This document shows positions 13,201 through 23,014 of a stretch of 64,000 nt of DNA, in pieces. The translations under genes and the position numbers were made by a program. The notes below the pieces were generated by a model. It ran no database searches and was not told where the DNA came from. It was given only the letters and a program-made list of their open reading frames with translations. The stretch comes from Gymnogyps californianus (taxonomy: Eukaryota; Chordata; Aves; Accipitriformes; Cathartidae), in the NCBI RefSeq assembly GCF_018139145.2, contig NC_059471.1:214291494-214355493 (forward strand). The letters are read 5' to 3'. How positions within the stretch are numbered: the stretch's first letter is position 1; each line of letters starts with the position of its first letter.

Positions 13201-16200
13201 TGCTTCATAGGCAAGAAAGTGGCAGGAAATTAGAAAAAGTTGCTTTTCTGGCCAGGCAATGGAAAATTGGTGCACACGAGTTTTCTGGCTCTAATCACCT
13301 GGATTAGAAGGGGAGGTAAACTGTTCACTTGCGCTTATTGACCTCTGACTTTATCATAGCTTATGGGTAAATTCACAGCAAGCCTAAGCAAGGAGGAGGC
13401 CTGGCCACTGTGACATAAACAGTTCATCTACAGAAGAGTTTGTCAACAGAGTAGACCTAACCATAGAGAGAACTGGCCTTTATGTGTATCCAAACTTTTC
13501 CTAGTTCAGGTCTTCATTGACTGGAATCAAGGGAACAGCAATTACACGTAAACAGCCAAGAGACCCACTTGAGTGCAGGAGGACCACATTGCACCCCTTC
13601 AGTCCAGCTAGGTTGGAGAGCTCAGTTCCTGATCATTAAACCCAGTATGGTCTGGGGGTTGCACTTAACCAGTGCTACAACAGCCACAGGTGAATGAGCA
13701 GCCACAGGCATTTTGCACACTGCATGTAGTGTTTGCATAAGCCACGCAGCCACCGCCGTGCCGAGAGATTACACAGGGGATTCAGCTTTCTGGTGCAGAG
13801 ACAGTGCATTTCTTTCATGCTGCAACTTCATCAGCCCTCTAGTTACAAAGTAAGTCACAACATACAAATAAAAGATTTGGACTCACCAAAATTGGTCTGT
13901 TATTGGAACTTCACTCTTTACTTACAGTATGGTTCATTTCAGGACAGAGTGAAGTATCCAAATAGGCTAACCAAGCACTGAGGCTGTTTCAGTGAAGAGA
14001 CTACCAGACTGGTTACCGAGTCATGACAGCCTTGAGAAAACCCATACGATTCAGGATCTGCTTTGCCCAAGCCAGTCTGATCCTCAGGGGCCCAAACTGT
14101 GGTCTGATCTGATCTGGAATTCTAAGCAGGGCAGCTAATAAGCAGATTATGTCCTGAGCAGGAAAATGGTGGGAGAAACGGGTGTCAAAACCAGAGACAA
14201 TGCACAGACTTGTCTTACAAAGAAGATAAACAACCCCACAATGAAAGTCATAAGAATTCTGTTCTGTGTGGCAGTGGTCTAGCCTCCATATTTCTGTGTT
14301 CGTGCCTGCCTTAGTGAATAAGATCCAGCTCCTGGCAATGTTTCCCTTAAACTTCTTTCACAGACTGTGTTTGTGCTACCACTTGAATGATTCTGTGGCT
14401 CAAATGCAGAATGAGCTTGAGGAAAACAGACTCTGTAGCACTAGCAAGTTGAGTCTATGAAGACAGAAATGAGAGATCCCCTGGGAATGATGGGATATGG
14501 AGATATTTCATCCCAGTGTTGATGGCTTGAGTCTAGCCTGGGTTAGCAACAAGCCTCCTCCCTTACTGTTACTGTCTAGTAGCTGTTCAGAGGCCTGTGG
14601 GAAGTGAGACACTGTCTTATGGACAGCAAGTGACAAAAATCATTAAAATGATTAGGCATCTTACTGCGGACATCTAGGCTTTCATTTGACTCAGTGGGAT
14701 CTGCACCTTAGACTACTCAAAAGTGTTTTTTTAGGGGCAAAACTGAGGGAAGTGGGAAAGGCAGCACTAGTGAAGCTGGAAATAACCCAATGAGAGTGCA
14801 AGGTTCAGGGTCCTCTTCTGCAGCGACACAACGAAAACCTGAATTTCTTATGTTGCCACCTGAGGAGGTTCAGAACTTCACCTCAGACTGTTGCAGGTCA
14901 GGCTATTCCCTCTACAGGTCCTGCTCAGTCTTTAGTGTTTTGGCCACGGTAGTAACCCTTACTCTGTGGCTTCCCAGGCTAATTCTCTTCTTAGGAGTCA
15001 GATGGAGAGGGACATCAAATCACAACTGTCTACTACCCTGAGATTCTCTGAGACAGCAGCGTTCAGATACACCCAGGTCATCTTCCTAGAAGTTCAGTCC
15101 CTATGCCAGTTGGTGATACGAGGAAAAGCAGGCCTGCCAGCAGCTTTTCTTAGTCCTCCAAGATCTGGTACGTTTGCCCAGGTTTGAGGTACGCAACAAC
15201 AAATAGGTGGTCTAGGTAAATCATACCACAGTTGGTCAGGCTATAGCAGTCAGGAAGATAAATATTTGTCTTACGTGGCTCAAAATCCCCGCACATCATT
15301 GTCTCTATCATAGGTAGGTCTAAGGCTGGATGGAGCTTCGGAAGTGGCTGTGCTGAGGAGCAGCTGATCCTATCCTGTAGCACTGTGTACACAATGTTAG
15401 GACTAATGGGGCTGGGGGCACCTGTCTCCAGGGAAGGCCAGTATTTCTGAGCTTGGGTAAATTTAGGTGCTCTGTATAAGGTAATCATTTTATAACAGAT
15501 TGGTTATACTGTTTTGAATACTGGTAGGTGAAATAATCAAGCATGAGGTGGTGAATCTGCATGTCCTCAGTTGCAAGGCTTGTATCTTTGAGACAATAGA
15601 CCTATTCCTGGTTCCAGCTTTCATTTATTATTTTCCTGCAAGGTGTAACTGTGAATGGGCAATTAATTGGAGCTCCTGCACCACCCAACGGCCACAAGAA
15701 GCATCGGACTTACTTCAGCACCATCACTATCCTCAGCAATAAGCCAGAGAGATCTTACCTAGAGATCACACCCAAAAGAATCATCCTGGATGATGGGGAA
15801 AGACTTCTTCTGTCCTGTGATCGGAGTGCTGTTGTACGAAGCAGCAGCCTCGAGGTGTCCATCTCTGCCAATTCCAACATCACTGTGACAATACGAGACA
15901 CAATCAGCTTTGTCATCCTCATCCACCGTTACAAGAAGCCGGCCCCATATCAAAGGAATCACCTGGGGTTCTACATCTCCAACAGTAAAGGCCTCTCTTC
16001 TGACTCCCATGGGCTACTGGGTAGGTAACAGGTTCTCAGGTTCAGACCTGTAACCAGATAAAAATGATCCTTCCAAACAGTTTTAAAGGACAGAGACAGG
16101 AGGTAACGAACAAGAGAGGTGGGGATTAAGTTCCCAGGTGAGACTTTTACATCCACTCTCAAACAACTTCCGTATTGCTAGTATCCCCAACTCCTCTTCC

Positions 16201-17646
16201 ATCTTTTTCTGTATGAGCTACCTCCCACTATCCTAGCTATGTGGCTGTGCCTGTTTTTCACATTTCCACTCATTTTATGATTGTTTATGTAGCTGACATT
16301 AGAATACACATGCTTGATGCTTCCAATACAGAGACAGAAACCCAATATTGCACAAGAACCCTGAATAAGACACCAGTAAGAGATTCTCTAACAGTAGTCC
16401 TAATTCAGAATAGCCCAGCTGCTGATGTGCTCTCAAGGACATAGCAAAGTAGGGTCTGAATCTCTCTAGGCAGAGAGGACAGTCAACTGAGGTCTTGCAG
16501 ATTCTGAAAGAGAGCTCTAGTCACAGAGCTAGCACATTGCCAGAGATCATTGGCTTACCCTTCAAGTACTGCACTTGCACGTGTCCAGAGGGTCTGTTTT
16601 TGCAGGACTGAGCTGTTTACACCTGAGCCTGATTGAGATCAAGAAACATTGGTACTTTTTGTGGCCCCTTTCTTTCAAACGTGAAGTGAAAGAAGAGCCA
16701 TCCCCACATTTTGAGAGCAACTAGGCTTTAGGTAGGCTCAGAGAATGTCTAGATGGTTGGGTTCTTTCAGCCAATGAGAAGTAGTGATGTTTATGGCCAT
16801 GTACAAGTGCAGAACTCTAAAACTGAAGCCATAGTGTTTGTGACATTCAGGCATCCCCAGGTTAAGCAGGAGATGATCCCTCAGGAGTGGGGTTTTGGAT
16901 TCAGGCCACTCACATGCACAAGCCTCTAAATCCACACGTGGGTTTGGCCTAAAAGAGCTTGCCCCCAAGAAGGCAAGGGAAGACAACTTGGAGCTTCAGG
17001 CCTAGATCTTCTTTCTGCTTGCTGATGGGCATTGTATGGATTATTATCCCCTAGTAATCGTGGCCCGTAGAAGGGAACTTAGTACTAGCAGCTCAAAAAG
17101 CCCTTTAGCTTGGCCAATACATCTTGATGAGTGAAAAAAAGAAATAGGGTTTTATTCTAATCTCTATGTTTATGAGATTTAGAAAAGAATCTCAGGACCT
17201 AGATTCATCCTGCTATTGCAGAGAAGCCCTTTACAACCCCATACACTAAGAATCCTCAAAACGCAGCCTATTAAAAAAAAAAAACCACCAACTTATAAAC
17301 AGGCACAAAACAGCCAGTCATGGACTCTCTTTTATCTTGCCTTGCAGGTCAGTTCTTGAACCATGAAGTTAAACTTCTTCAGGAATCTCTAAACACAAGT
17401 CGTCAGCAGGTCGGTCAGAACCAAACTGAAGCATTAAAGCCAAACCCTACAAATACCCTGAAAGTGAAGGGACGGCTCGTTCCTGTTGTGTGGAAGCAGA
17501 GGAGGATCTACAACGGCCAGCAGGAAGTTGACTGCTGGTTTGCCAAGAACAATGCGGACAAACTGATCGATGGGAGCTACAAAGACTATTTGGCCTCTCA
17601 TCCTTTCGACACAGGGACCAGCTCTGGGACGATTAACAGCCTTTAA
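4068..17646 (+). CDS. ITIH5: ITIH5-type inter-alpha-trypsin inhibitor heavy chain, 3' seven exons (5' end outside window)
   Basis: Seven exons with GT/AG borders join in frame into 626 codons plus TAA. This is the part corresponding to about residue 310 onward of a ~940-residue ITIH5. ITIH heavy chains are secreted proteins that bind hyaluronan and stabilise the extracellular matrix. Visible fragment residues 1-~165 are the von Willebrand A domain, including the MIDAS threonine in TNING and the FLTDG aspartate. Residues 162-345 hold a conserved segment with FPNYFNGSE and [21 protein letters not shown] (364-374) is the family cleavage motif, and residues ~375-626 are the ITI_HC_C domain ending SFDTG-like ([14 protein letters not shown]). 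By recall ITIH5 fits better than ITIH1-4, through [27 protein letters not shown] and [15 protein letters not shown]6 is the main alternative. The signal peptide, VIT domain and DxSxS part of the MIDAS must lie left of the window. The gene is convergent with the STIMATE-like gene. Confidence 0.85.
4240..6792 (+). other. ITIH5: ITIH5 intron
   Basis: 2.55 kb between two VWA exons. No further exon, RNA gene or recognisable repeat was seen. Open frames here (for example 5403-5903 on the minus strand) have no family resemblance. Confidence 0.7.
6793..7102 (+). CDS. ITIH5: ITIH5 exon: VWA domain, second part
   Basis: The acceptor is TTCCCAG and the donor GTTTGT. The exon is 310 nt and joins in phase to both neighbours through split glycine codons. 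It carries [14 protein letters not shown] (MIDAS threonine), [16 protein letters not shown] (MIDAS aspartate) and [23 protein letters not shown]. These are the most conserved stretches of the domain across heavy chains. Confidence 0.92.
7372..8390 (-). mobile_element. CR1 LINE, 5'-truncated, reverse transcriptase remnant
   Basis: The element reads on the minus strand and ends at 7372 with the CR1 tail (CCATTCTATGATTCTATG when read on that strand). Its interior encodes CR1 ORF2 pieces: [10 protein letters not shown] with the catalytic F-A-D-D box, [11 protein letters not shown], and further on [21 protein letters not shown] and [15 protein letters not shown]. The frame is broken at least once, near 8010. 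It is an inactive copy truncated in the reverse transcriptase domain. The 5' border is approximate. Confidence 0.92.
8550..8779 (-). CDS. Candidate unrecognised terminal exon, antisense in an ITIH5 intron
   Basis: On the minus strand a pyrimidine-rich acceptor (TTTTTGCTGTTCCTCACTAG) is followed by 41 open codons (8779-8657) and TGA (8656-8654). About 80 nt later comes AATAAA (8575-8570 on that strand). The frame has a stop codon exactly at the acceptor. The peptide [20 protein letters not shown], continuing [21 protein letters not shown], is acidic then basic and looks protein-like. I do not recognise it. No upstream partner exon was found with confidence. An open frame this long arises by chance in about one case in seven, so the evidence is suggestive only. 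Confidence 0.35.
10290..10331. repeat. Three copies of a 12-bp tandem unit
   Basis: Units accatgcatgat, accacgcataat and accatgcgtaat follow each other directly, then accac begins a fourth. The units differ at two to three positions. A short imperfect minisatellite in an ITIH5 intron. Confidence 0.7.
10600..10770 (-). mobile_element. Degraded CR1 3' fragment
   Basis: Words typical of the avian CR1 3' end survive in order: ttgaaaagggacctctgg, atgtaatccag, ccactcaagttttgaaaatctc and acttctccatctctctgggc. It is much more diverged than the copies at 7372 and 55329, so it is an old insertion. It stops ~150 bp before an ITIH5 acceptor. Confidence 0.6.
10927..11480 (+). CDS. ITIH5: ITIH5 exon: post-VWA conserved segment and variable linker
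   Basis: This is the largest exon, 554 nt, with acceptor TTTAAG and donor GTACGA. It opens with [18 protein letters not shown] and carries [34 protein letters not shown] and [18 protein letters not shown], all strongly ITIH5-like. NGS and NHT are possible N-glycosylation sites. The last ~35 residues (after KMREAG) are a low-conservation linker rich in P, S and E. Confidence 0.92.
11860..11910 (+). CDS. ITIH5: ITIH5 short exon: basic linker
   Basis: A 51-nt exon with acceptor CTTCTAG and donor GTCAGT. It encodes [16 protein letters not shown] between two split codons. Human ITIH5 as I recall it has RIKISKTS at the same place, just before the DPHF cleavage motif. It is too short to be found as an open frame and was placed by phase, splice sites and homology. 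Confidence 0.85.
11911..12999 (+). other. ITIH5: ITIH5 intron
   Basis: 1.1 kb of AT-rich intron. The open frames at 12430-12989 on both strands have no recognisable family features. No repeat was recognised. Confidence 0.7.
13000..13116 (+). CDS. ITIH5: ITIH5 exon: cleavage motif and start of C-terminal domain
   Basis: Acceptor TCTTCTCAG, donor GTAAGC. The 117-nt exon encodes [11 protein letters not shown] followed by [23 protein letters not shown] is the motif at which plasma heavy chains are processed, and in ITIH1-3 its aspartate is joined by an ester to chondroitin sulfate. The motif is intact here. Confidence 0.92.
13117..15642 (+). other. ITIH5: ITIH5 intron
   Basis: 2.5 kb between the DPHF exon and the main C-terminal-domain exon. 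No exon, RNA gene or clear mobile element was recognised. Confidence 0.7.
15643..16020 (+). CDS. ITIH5: ITIH5 exon: ITI_HC_C domain, main part
   Basis: The acceptor is TTTTCCTGCAAG and the donor GTAGGT. 378 nt encode [54 protein letters not shown] and [20 protein letters not shown], then [11 protein letters not shown]. The [11 protein letters not shown] stretch is the clearest mark of ITIH5 over the plasma heavy chains. Confidence 0.93.
16021..17347 (+). other. ITIH5: ITIH5 last coding intron
   Basis: 1.3 kb, ending in a short poly-A (17273-17284) and a pyrimidine tract before the acceptor. Nothing else recognised. Confidence 0.7.
17348..17646 (+). CDS. ITIH5: ITIH5 terminal coding exon
   Basis: The acceptor is CTTGCAG. 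The exon encodes [14 protein letters not shown], a variable stretch, then [37 protein letters not shown] and [11 protein letters not shown], and stops at TAA 17644-17646. The first part (residues ~540-560 of the visible fragment) is more divergent from mammalian ITIH5 than the rest. Confidence 0.93.
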
Positions 17647-20045
17647 GGCCGATCATAGCAATGCATTACAGCAGCATGTGTGACAGCGGTTCTCTCCTGA
17701 AGCCTCTAGAGCTAGGCAACTTATGAATATTTCCTTACTTTTTGGTGCCAAAGAAACCAAGGCTTTTTGCCCTTGGAAATCAGCTGTCTCTCCTTCATGC
17801 TAGATGAACATTGCTCATCAAATTCCTGAAGACAAGGAGGTTGGGGGGAAGGGCTGAGGACATGGTTAAAGGTGTGATTGGTGCTCTCCCAGTGGGAAGG
17901 GAGGGAGAAACGGGCCAGCACTCATATCGAACAGTGCAGAGAGCTGCTGGCCTTAAAATAAACCCATGCAGGGATCTGTGCAATACCCCCAGGGGCTGAT
18001 GAGTCACCCAGTGAGAGGCACAGATTATACAGCACAGTGCCTATCTAGAGAGACAACCTTGGGTGATACGCCTTACAAAGTGACTTGGAGCACCTACTCC
18101 AACCATGGTCCCTGGGGAAAGGAGAGAGAGGAGAGGTGGGTGGATATTCATCTGCAGTGACCCATTAACATCAAAGAGGTAACAAATCAAAACCTTAAAT
18201 CAACAGGCCACAAGAGGGTATTGCTTTCTTGGTTATTGCGTTTTGGTCTGGATTTGCCACTAAGCATGATGTTCCCTGAACCACTACAGACCCTTAGAAC
18301 AGTGGTGAAAACATTCATGTGGTATATTGCTGTCTCAGTGCACAGGCTGCATGCTTAAAAAGCACCTCCGGTCTTCAGCAGCAACAGGAGTGGTGCAGGC
18401 TCCCATTCCATGAAGCATCTCATTTAAACAACATTGCAGGTTTAGTGATTTCTTGAGTCTTGACTGCCTCAGAGAGAAACAAAGTTCCACTGTGAGCTTC
18501 CAACAGACCTGCCACCTCCTTGAGCAGGGCATCACTTCTGCTTGGCAGAGATTTACATTCTCTAAAGGATGATGAACCAGCACCCGCAACAGCTTATGAC
18601 CCTACAAAGCAGCCTCTTGAATTTAGACTAGACATTTCTAGCTGCTTTTCTAATCAGGGAGGAAGTCTTTATTTACTCCAAATTGTCAAAAATGTTTCAT
18701 CCCAATTTCCCCTGGCTCCTTCTCCTTCCTTACACTGCAGGAATTTGTATGCAGCAGGAATTTGGCAGCAGGAGGTTACAGAAGGGTCCGCCAGCCACCC
18801 CCACTGCAGGTGGTGCTGCTCTGCAAAGAAACCTCCAAACCCAAACTGCAAGGCTGTGGTCTATTTTAAAGTGAGGCATCACTGAATAATGCTATAGATC
18901 AGCCACAGGGGAGTTTGCTTAGCAGAGAACTTGGCCAAAGAGGACTTCGACAACCACAAAGACATTTACGTGGCAAGGCCAAATTGAGCTCATGTATACT
19001 CTGCCTTTCCAGAACTGAAAGGAAGCAGGGTGGGTGTGGAAGCATTTCCAGGAGCTAAATGATATCCATGTGTTGGGAGAAAACAGAGTTGCCAGAGACC
19101 TACAGAAATAGGTTCAATGTTGACTGATTTTTTTTCATATTTAAAAATTAAATCATATTGTTGCTGTAGGAACTCCAGCTGCTGGGGGTGCGGTGGTGGT
19201 TTTCCAGTTGCTTGATCATCTAGTCAGTACTGCTAGCACTGTGGCAGCAGAGCAGGTAGCAAGCCTGGTGGCTTATTCACACCATGGGCTGTGGGGAAGA
19301 GTGAAACAGCCAAAAGCAACCAGCTAGATTTAATTGCATTCTGGAAGATCCTTACAGAGAGCTCAGTTAGTGCAAAACTCAGGCCAAGGCTCATGCTTTG
19401 GAACAAAACAAAGAAAAAACTACTGCTTTGGGCCCAGCTACCTTGAGAAACAGCTCCCCTGCAAGCGAGAACTGAAGGCAAGACCTTCAGCACAGTCCTG
19501 AGGTTAATGCTCTGCAGCATGCTCGTGGGCCAGAAATGAGATGAGGAAGAGCATCTGTGAAGTTGACTTCTCCACCCAAGAAGACAGTGGGAAGATCATC
19601 CAGCCTATTTCCAAATAACCTCCCATTTCGCTAGCACAGGGTGAACAGGATAGTGGCAGTGAACTTCTAGACAGTCCAGGGTTCAGCAGGTGTCTTCTTC
19701 ATACTGTCCTTACTGAAAAGAGATTTTTTTGAAATCTTCACTCTCCTCCCACATTTTGCTGTTCAAGTGTATTGCTAAGGGGAGCAATTGGCTTTGGCTC
19801 TCCTCCTCTCATCTCTCCTGTACATAGATATGTATATATATACACACACACATATTGCTAATGCTTCAGGTGCATCATTACTCCTCTTCCTCCTCCAGCC
19901 AAGGAAACATATTTCTTTCAGGGCCTGAAAAGAACAATGATCAAGTCCAACTTCCCAGCCATATGAAGCACCTGGAGCAATATACTCAAGTTCTCGTTAA
20001 GGCTCCAGTTATCTATTTCACAATAAATATTTTACAGTGAACACT
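17647..20045 (+). other. ITIH5: Probable ITIH5 3' untranslated region
   Basis: Non-coding sequence from the stop codon to just past the AATAAA at 20022-20027, which is followed by T/GT-rich sequence. No splice-consistent exon was seen. An earlier AATAAA-like site near 17956 (aaaataaacc) could give a short form. A TATG/TATA/CACA tract lies near 19826-19853. The length is plausible for this gene but unproven. Confidence 0.55.
20022..20027 (+). terminator. ITIH5: Candidate polyadenylation signal AATAAA for ITIH5
   Basis: Canonical AATAAA 2.4 kb after the ITIH5 stop, with T-rich and GT-rich sequence downstream (ttttacag, tatgtatgtttt). This is the best-placed site before the convergent gene's own 3' end. 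Confidence 0.5.
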
Positions 20046-22374
20046 GCAGTGAAGCTTTCATTTGGCAAAGATAAAACGAGCTTTGAAACTAAGGTTATGT
20101 ATGTTTTATGCTGCTGAACAAGCTCATGTTACCAGATGGCTGAAAGAACCACTCACAAATTAACAATAGGTTGGGAACCAAAGTAATTTCAGCAGAAAAT
20201 TAAAGGTCAATGATGTTCTTCAGCCTCTATACACTTGGTAGGAAGCAAGAAGCATGTTAGCTGAACAGACCCTAAGGTTCTACTCCCACATTAAACTGAG
20301 AATTTAACCACATAGAGAAGACTGATCCAGCCTTTAAATACAGTAGCATAGGACACAGGAAACCGGAGTTCGTGCTCCTGCTGCCCCAAGAGCAGTAAGA
20401 GCAAAGGCAGGTAGGTCATGGACTGTAAACTTCAGCTTTCCCCATCTATAAAGGGGGCATCACAACACTTCCCTCTCTCAGAAGGAGAATGTGTCCAGGC
20501 TTGGTCCTCATAGCCCTTTGTCGTAGCACAGAGAGCTCCCAGGAAGCGCGCTGTAACAACTGCACATACAGGCACACATGTTCTCATCTCCAAGAGCGGC
20601 ACAGAGCACTTTGTTCTGCAGTGATACCGTTAAAGATTGCGAGCTGCTCAGATAGCTCAGGAATGAGGGCTGAGCAATCACTTTGGAGTGCAATGGAAAC
20701 AACTGCACACCACCATTTCAGAGAAGGGAACAGGACTCCTGAATTTAGGGTTGCTGAAACAGCACTGGCTACGCAATGCTCGAGAGGGACAACCTTCCCC
20801 CACATCATACTTGCCCTGCTATTGCCTGTTGTGAGCCTTCTCAGCCAGCCTCAACTAAGGGCTAAGACAAAGATCACATCACTCGCCTTCCATTTTAGGA
20901 CAAGGACTTTGCTGTGGCTGAATTTGCACTCTTCACATGCTGCAGCATCGCACTGTGCAGCCCTATAGCAAGAACAAAACCCAAAATACCAGTACACCTC
21001 AAAATAGGGAGCAAGTTTCTAACAGTGAAGCTGTTTTCATTTCTTTTCAGTCAAGACCTTAAACAGCACAGGAGTTACTCCAGCCCTTACCAGCACAGAA
21101 CTCCACCAGACAAGCAAAAGTTGCATTGTGAAACTGATTTGACTAAGCAATATAAATGATCTATTCAGAGAGCTGTGTGCCATGTGTTCCAAAAGCCATT
21201 TGGTGTGCCAGCACAAGTAGGATTTTGACCCTTCATTAAGTAAGGAAGTAACAAAAAAAGACTTAATTTCCAGAAATACAGTGTAAGGCTGCACAGCTGC
21301 AAGTGTAGCCAAGCATGTCTAGTTCACTAAGGGGCATGCAAGACTTTGATTTGCATCTAATGCTTCTAAACTACTTTGAAGTTAGGAAAAATGAACCCCC
21401 CAAAAACCACAAAACCAAAAACTTGACCCACTCTTGGCTCAGCTTTTAAAAGTCTAAATCCGTCTAAGTTAGAAAATCCAAATCCTTTATTTTCTACTCC
21501 TTAATAAGGAGTATTTTCTTGGGAAAATACAAGGGGGGGGGGGGGGAGATAATTCCCACCCAACACTTGTAGGGACTGTCTTGCAATAAGCCAAGCCCGT
21601 CTATGGCTCAACCGGGTCTATCAGTTCAGTGGATCCTGGAACAGGCCCTGCTCTGAAGACTATCTACCCTTTGGACTCTGTATGGGTCTCATCACAGCTG
21701 CGTATCTGCACCCAGCCTGGGAGTTTATTACGCAGCTGCTCTGTGCTCTCTCTCTCCCCAGGAGATCTGTGAAGTGTTTTGCATTTTTGTGTGTTTAGAG
21801 ATGAATACAGTATGTTAACAAGAGAGCAAAGGCAAAGCCCTGCACCTCACACTTGGAGCAAAAGGTGCCAGATCTGGGATGACCCAGGAGTCTTCTCCTG
21901 CAGCAGTCCTACCTGAGACCATTCTCTTACCCCTAGAAGATCAGGGCTGGTTAATGGGGCTTCATTTGACTCTTGAGATCTAGTTTTTGAATCGGGTCCT
22001 GCAGAGATTTTATATGTTTATTTTAAACTAGGTAAGAGGAAAAGTAGTCAACTTCTAGTTCCCCGGTAAACACTCACTTGTAAGGTGGCAACTAGGATCG
22101 ATCTCCAAGTCTGTTCTGGTCTGGAGTCCAACACAGGCTGATGCTGCAGCATCAGGTCTTTGCACTGAAGTGGCTCCTACAACCCACCTACAGAAACCGA
22201 GCACTGTGGCTCAGCTCTTCTTCTGTGGGTTTACTAGGATAGCCCTGCTACAGAAAGACAACCTGCCCTGTGAGGAACTGATCAGGAAAGATTTCAACAG
22301 ATCCCCTTCCTCCCCCTTACAGCGTTAGGGTTTTGCAAAACATTAAGCACATGAAGGCATTTCATTTATCAAGC
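20046..22374. other. Gap between the two convergent genes
   Basis: About 2.3 kb between the likely 3' ends of ITIH5 and the STIMATE-like gene. It holds a 14-base G run (about 21533-21546) but no recognised gene. MUSTN1, which sits between ITIH4 and STIMATE in mammals, was looked for by its lysine-rich N-terminal motifs and was not seen. Confidence 0.5.
21533..21546. repeat. G run of 14 bases
   Basis: A simple G tract in the gap between the two convergent genes. Confidence 0.85.
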
Positions 22375-22900
22375 AGTTTTAGGTCAAATATTTATTGCAT
22401 TCCTTATAAAACAGTAAAAAGCATCAGATCCACTGAGACAATCTTCCCAATTCAAGACATTTAAATACATATTGCAAATCAATTCTTTTGAGTATTGTGC
22501 ATATAAAAGTGTCACAGTTCAGGTAGCATAGGATAGATTCTTTTTTTCTTTTCTATTTAAAAAAAAAAAAAGCAGACAATCTTTTGATTTCAGTCTAGCC
22601 CTGACAAGTTACACCCAACTGGCCAGCCAGGGGAAGTACATATCCATACCCCTAACCTCAACGTGCCTGCATGTGTACAGGTTAGGGTCAGACAGGTAAA
22701 GCAGATACTGCTCAAACCTGTACAGGATGCACAGATACCACCCCAAAGAGACAACTGCAGAAGGACAGGTCTAGCTGAGGCAGGCAAAAGCATCTCTGCA
22801 GATCCACAGGGATCAACTAACATTCCCTACCCTGCCCTTCCTCAGCCAGCTCAAGGATCACAGTGCTAATTCTTCCTCCACCTCCCTTGTCTCGGTGTTA
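22375..22900 (-). other. Probable 3' UTR of the STIMATE-like gene
   Basis: Sequence between the stop codon and the candidate AATAAA. It contains an A/T-rich tract at 22541-22572. No further exon was recognised. Confidence 0.5.
22391..22396 (-). terminator. Candidate polyadenylation signal for the STIMATE-like gene
   Basis: Plus-strand TTTATT reads AATAAA on the minus strand, about 505 nt after the stop codon at 22901. It would give a 3' UTR of ~0.5 kb ending near 22375. Another minus-strand AATAAA lies near 21485. Confidence 0.5.
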
Positions 22901-23014
22901 TCAGATGACCACTTGATAGCTGGTCTGCTTCATCTTCTGGTTCGTTCCCTGGAGTCCTGAAATATCCTGGTCGCTTTCAGACTGATCAAAATCCATGTCT
23001 GGAGAGAGTAACGC
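22901..23014 (-). CDS. STIMATE-like exon 8 (C-terminal tail, stop)
   Basis: 114 nt in phase 0 with acceptor CTTTCTAG. It encodes [20 protein letters not shown], then [17 protein letters not shown] and TGA. An acidic/serine stretch aligns loosely with the acidic segment of the STIMATE tail, but the polybasic end is absent. It was placed by phase and by similarity to that acidic segment, so it is less certain than exons 1-7. A skipped exon in the 7.8-kb intron cannot be ruled out. Confidence 0.75.
   Translation of the reverse strand, partial: ALLSPDMDFDQSESDQDISGLQGTNQKMKQTSYQVVI

Noticed and set aside
17647..22900. MUSTN1, expected from mammalian order next to STIMATE
   Set aside because: No exon encoding its conserved lysine-rich N-terminus or C-terminal repeats was seen.
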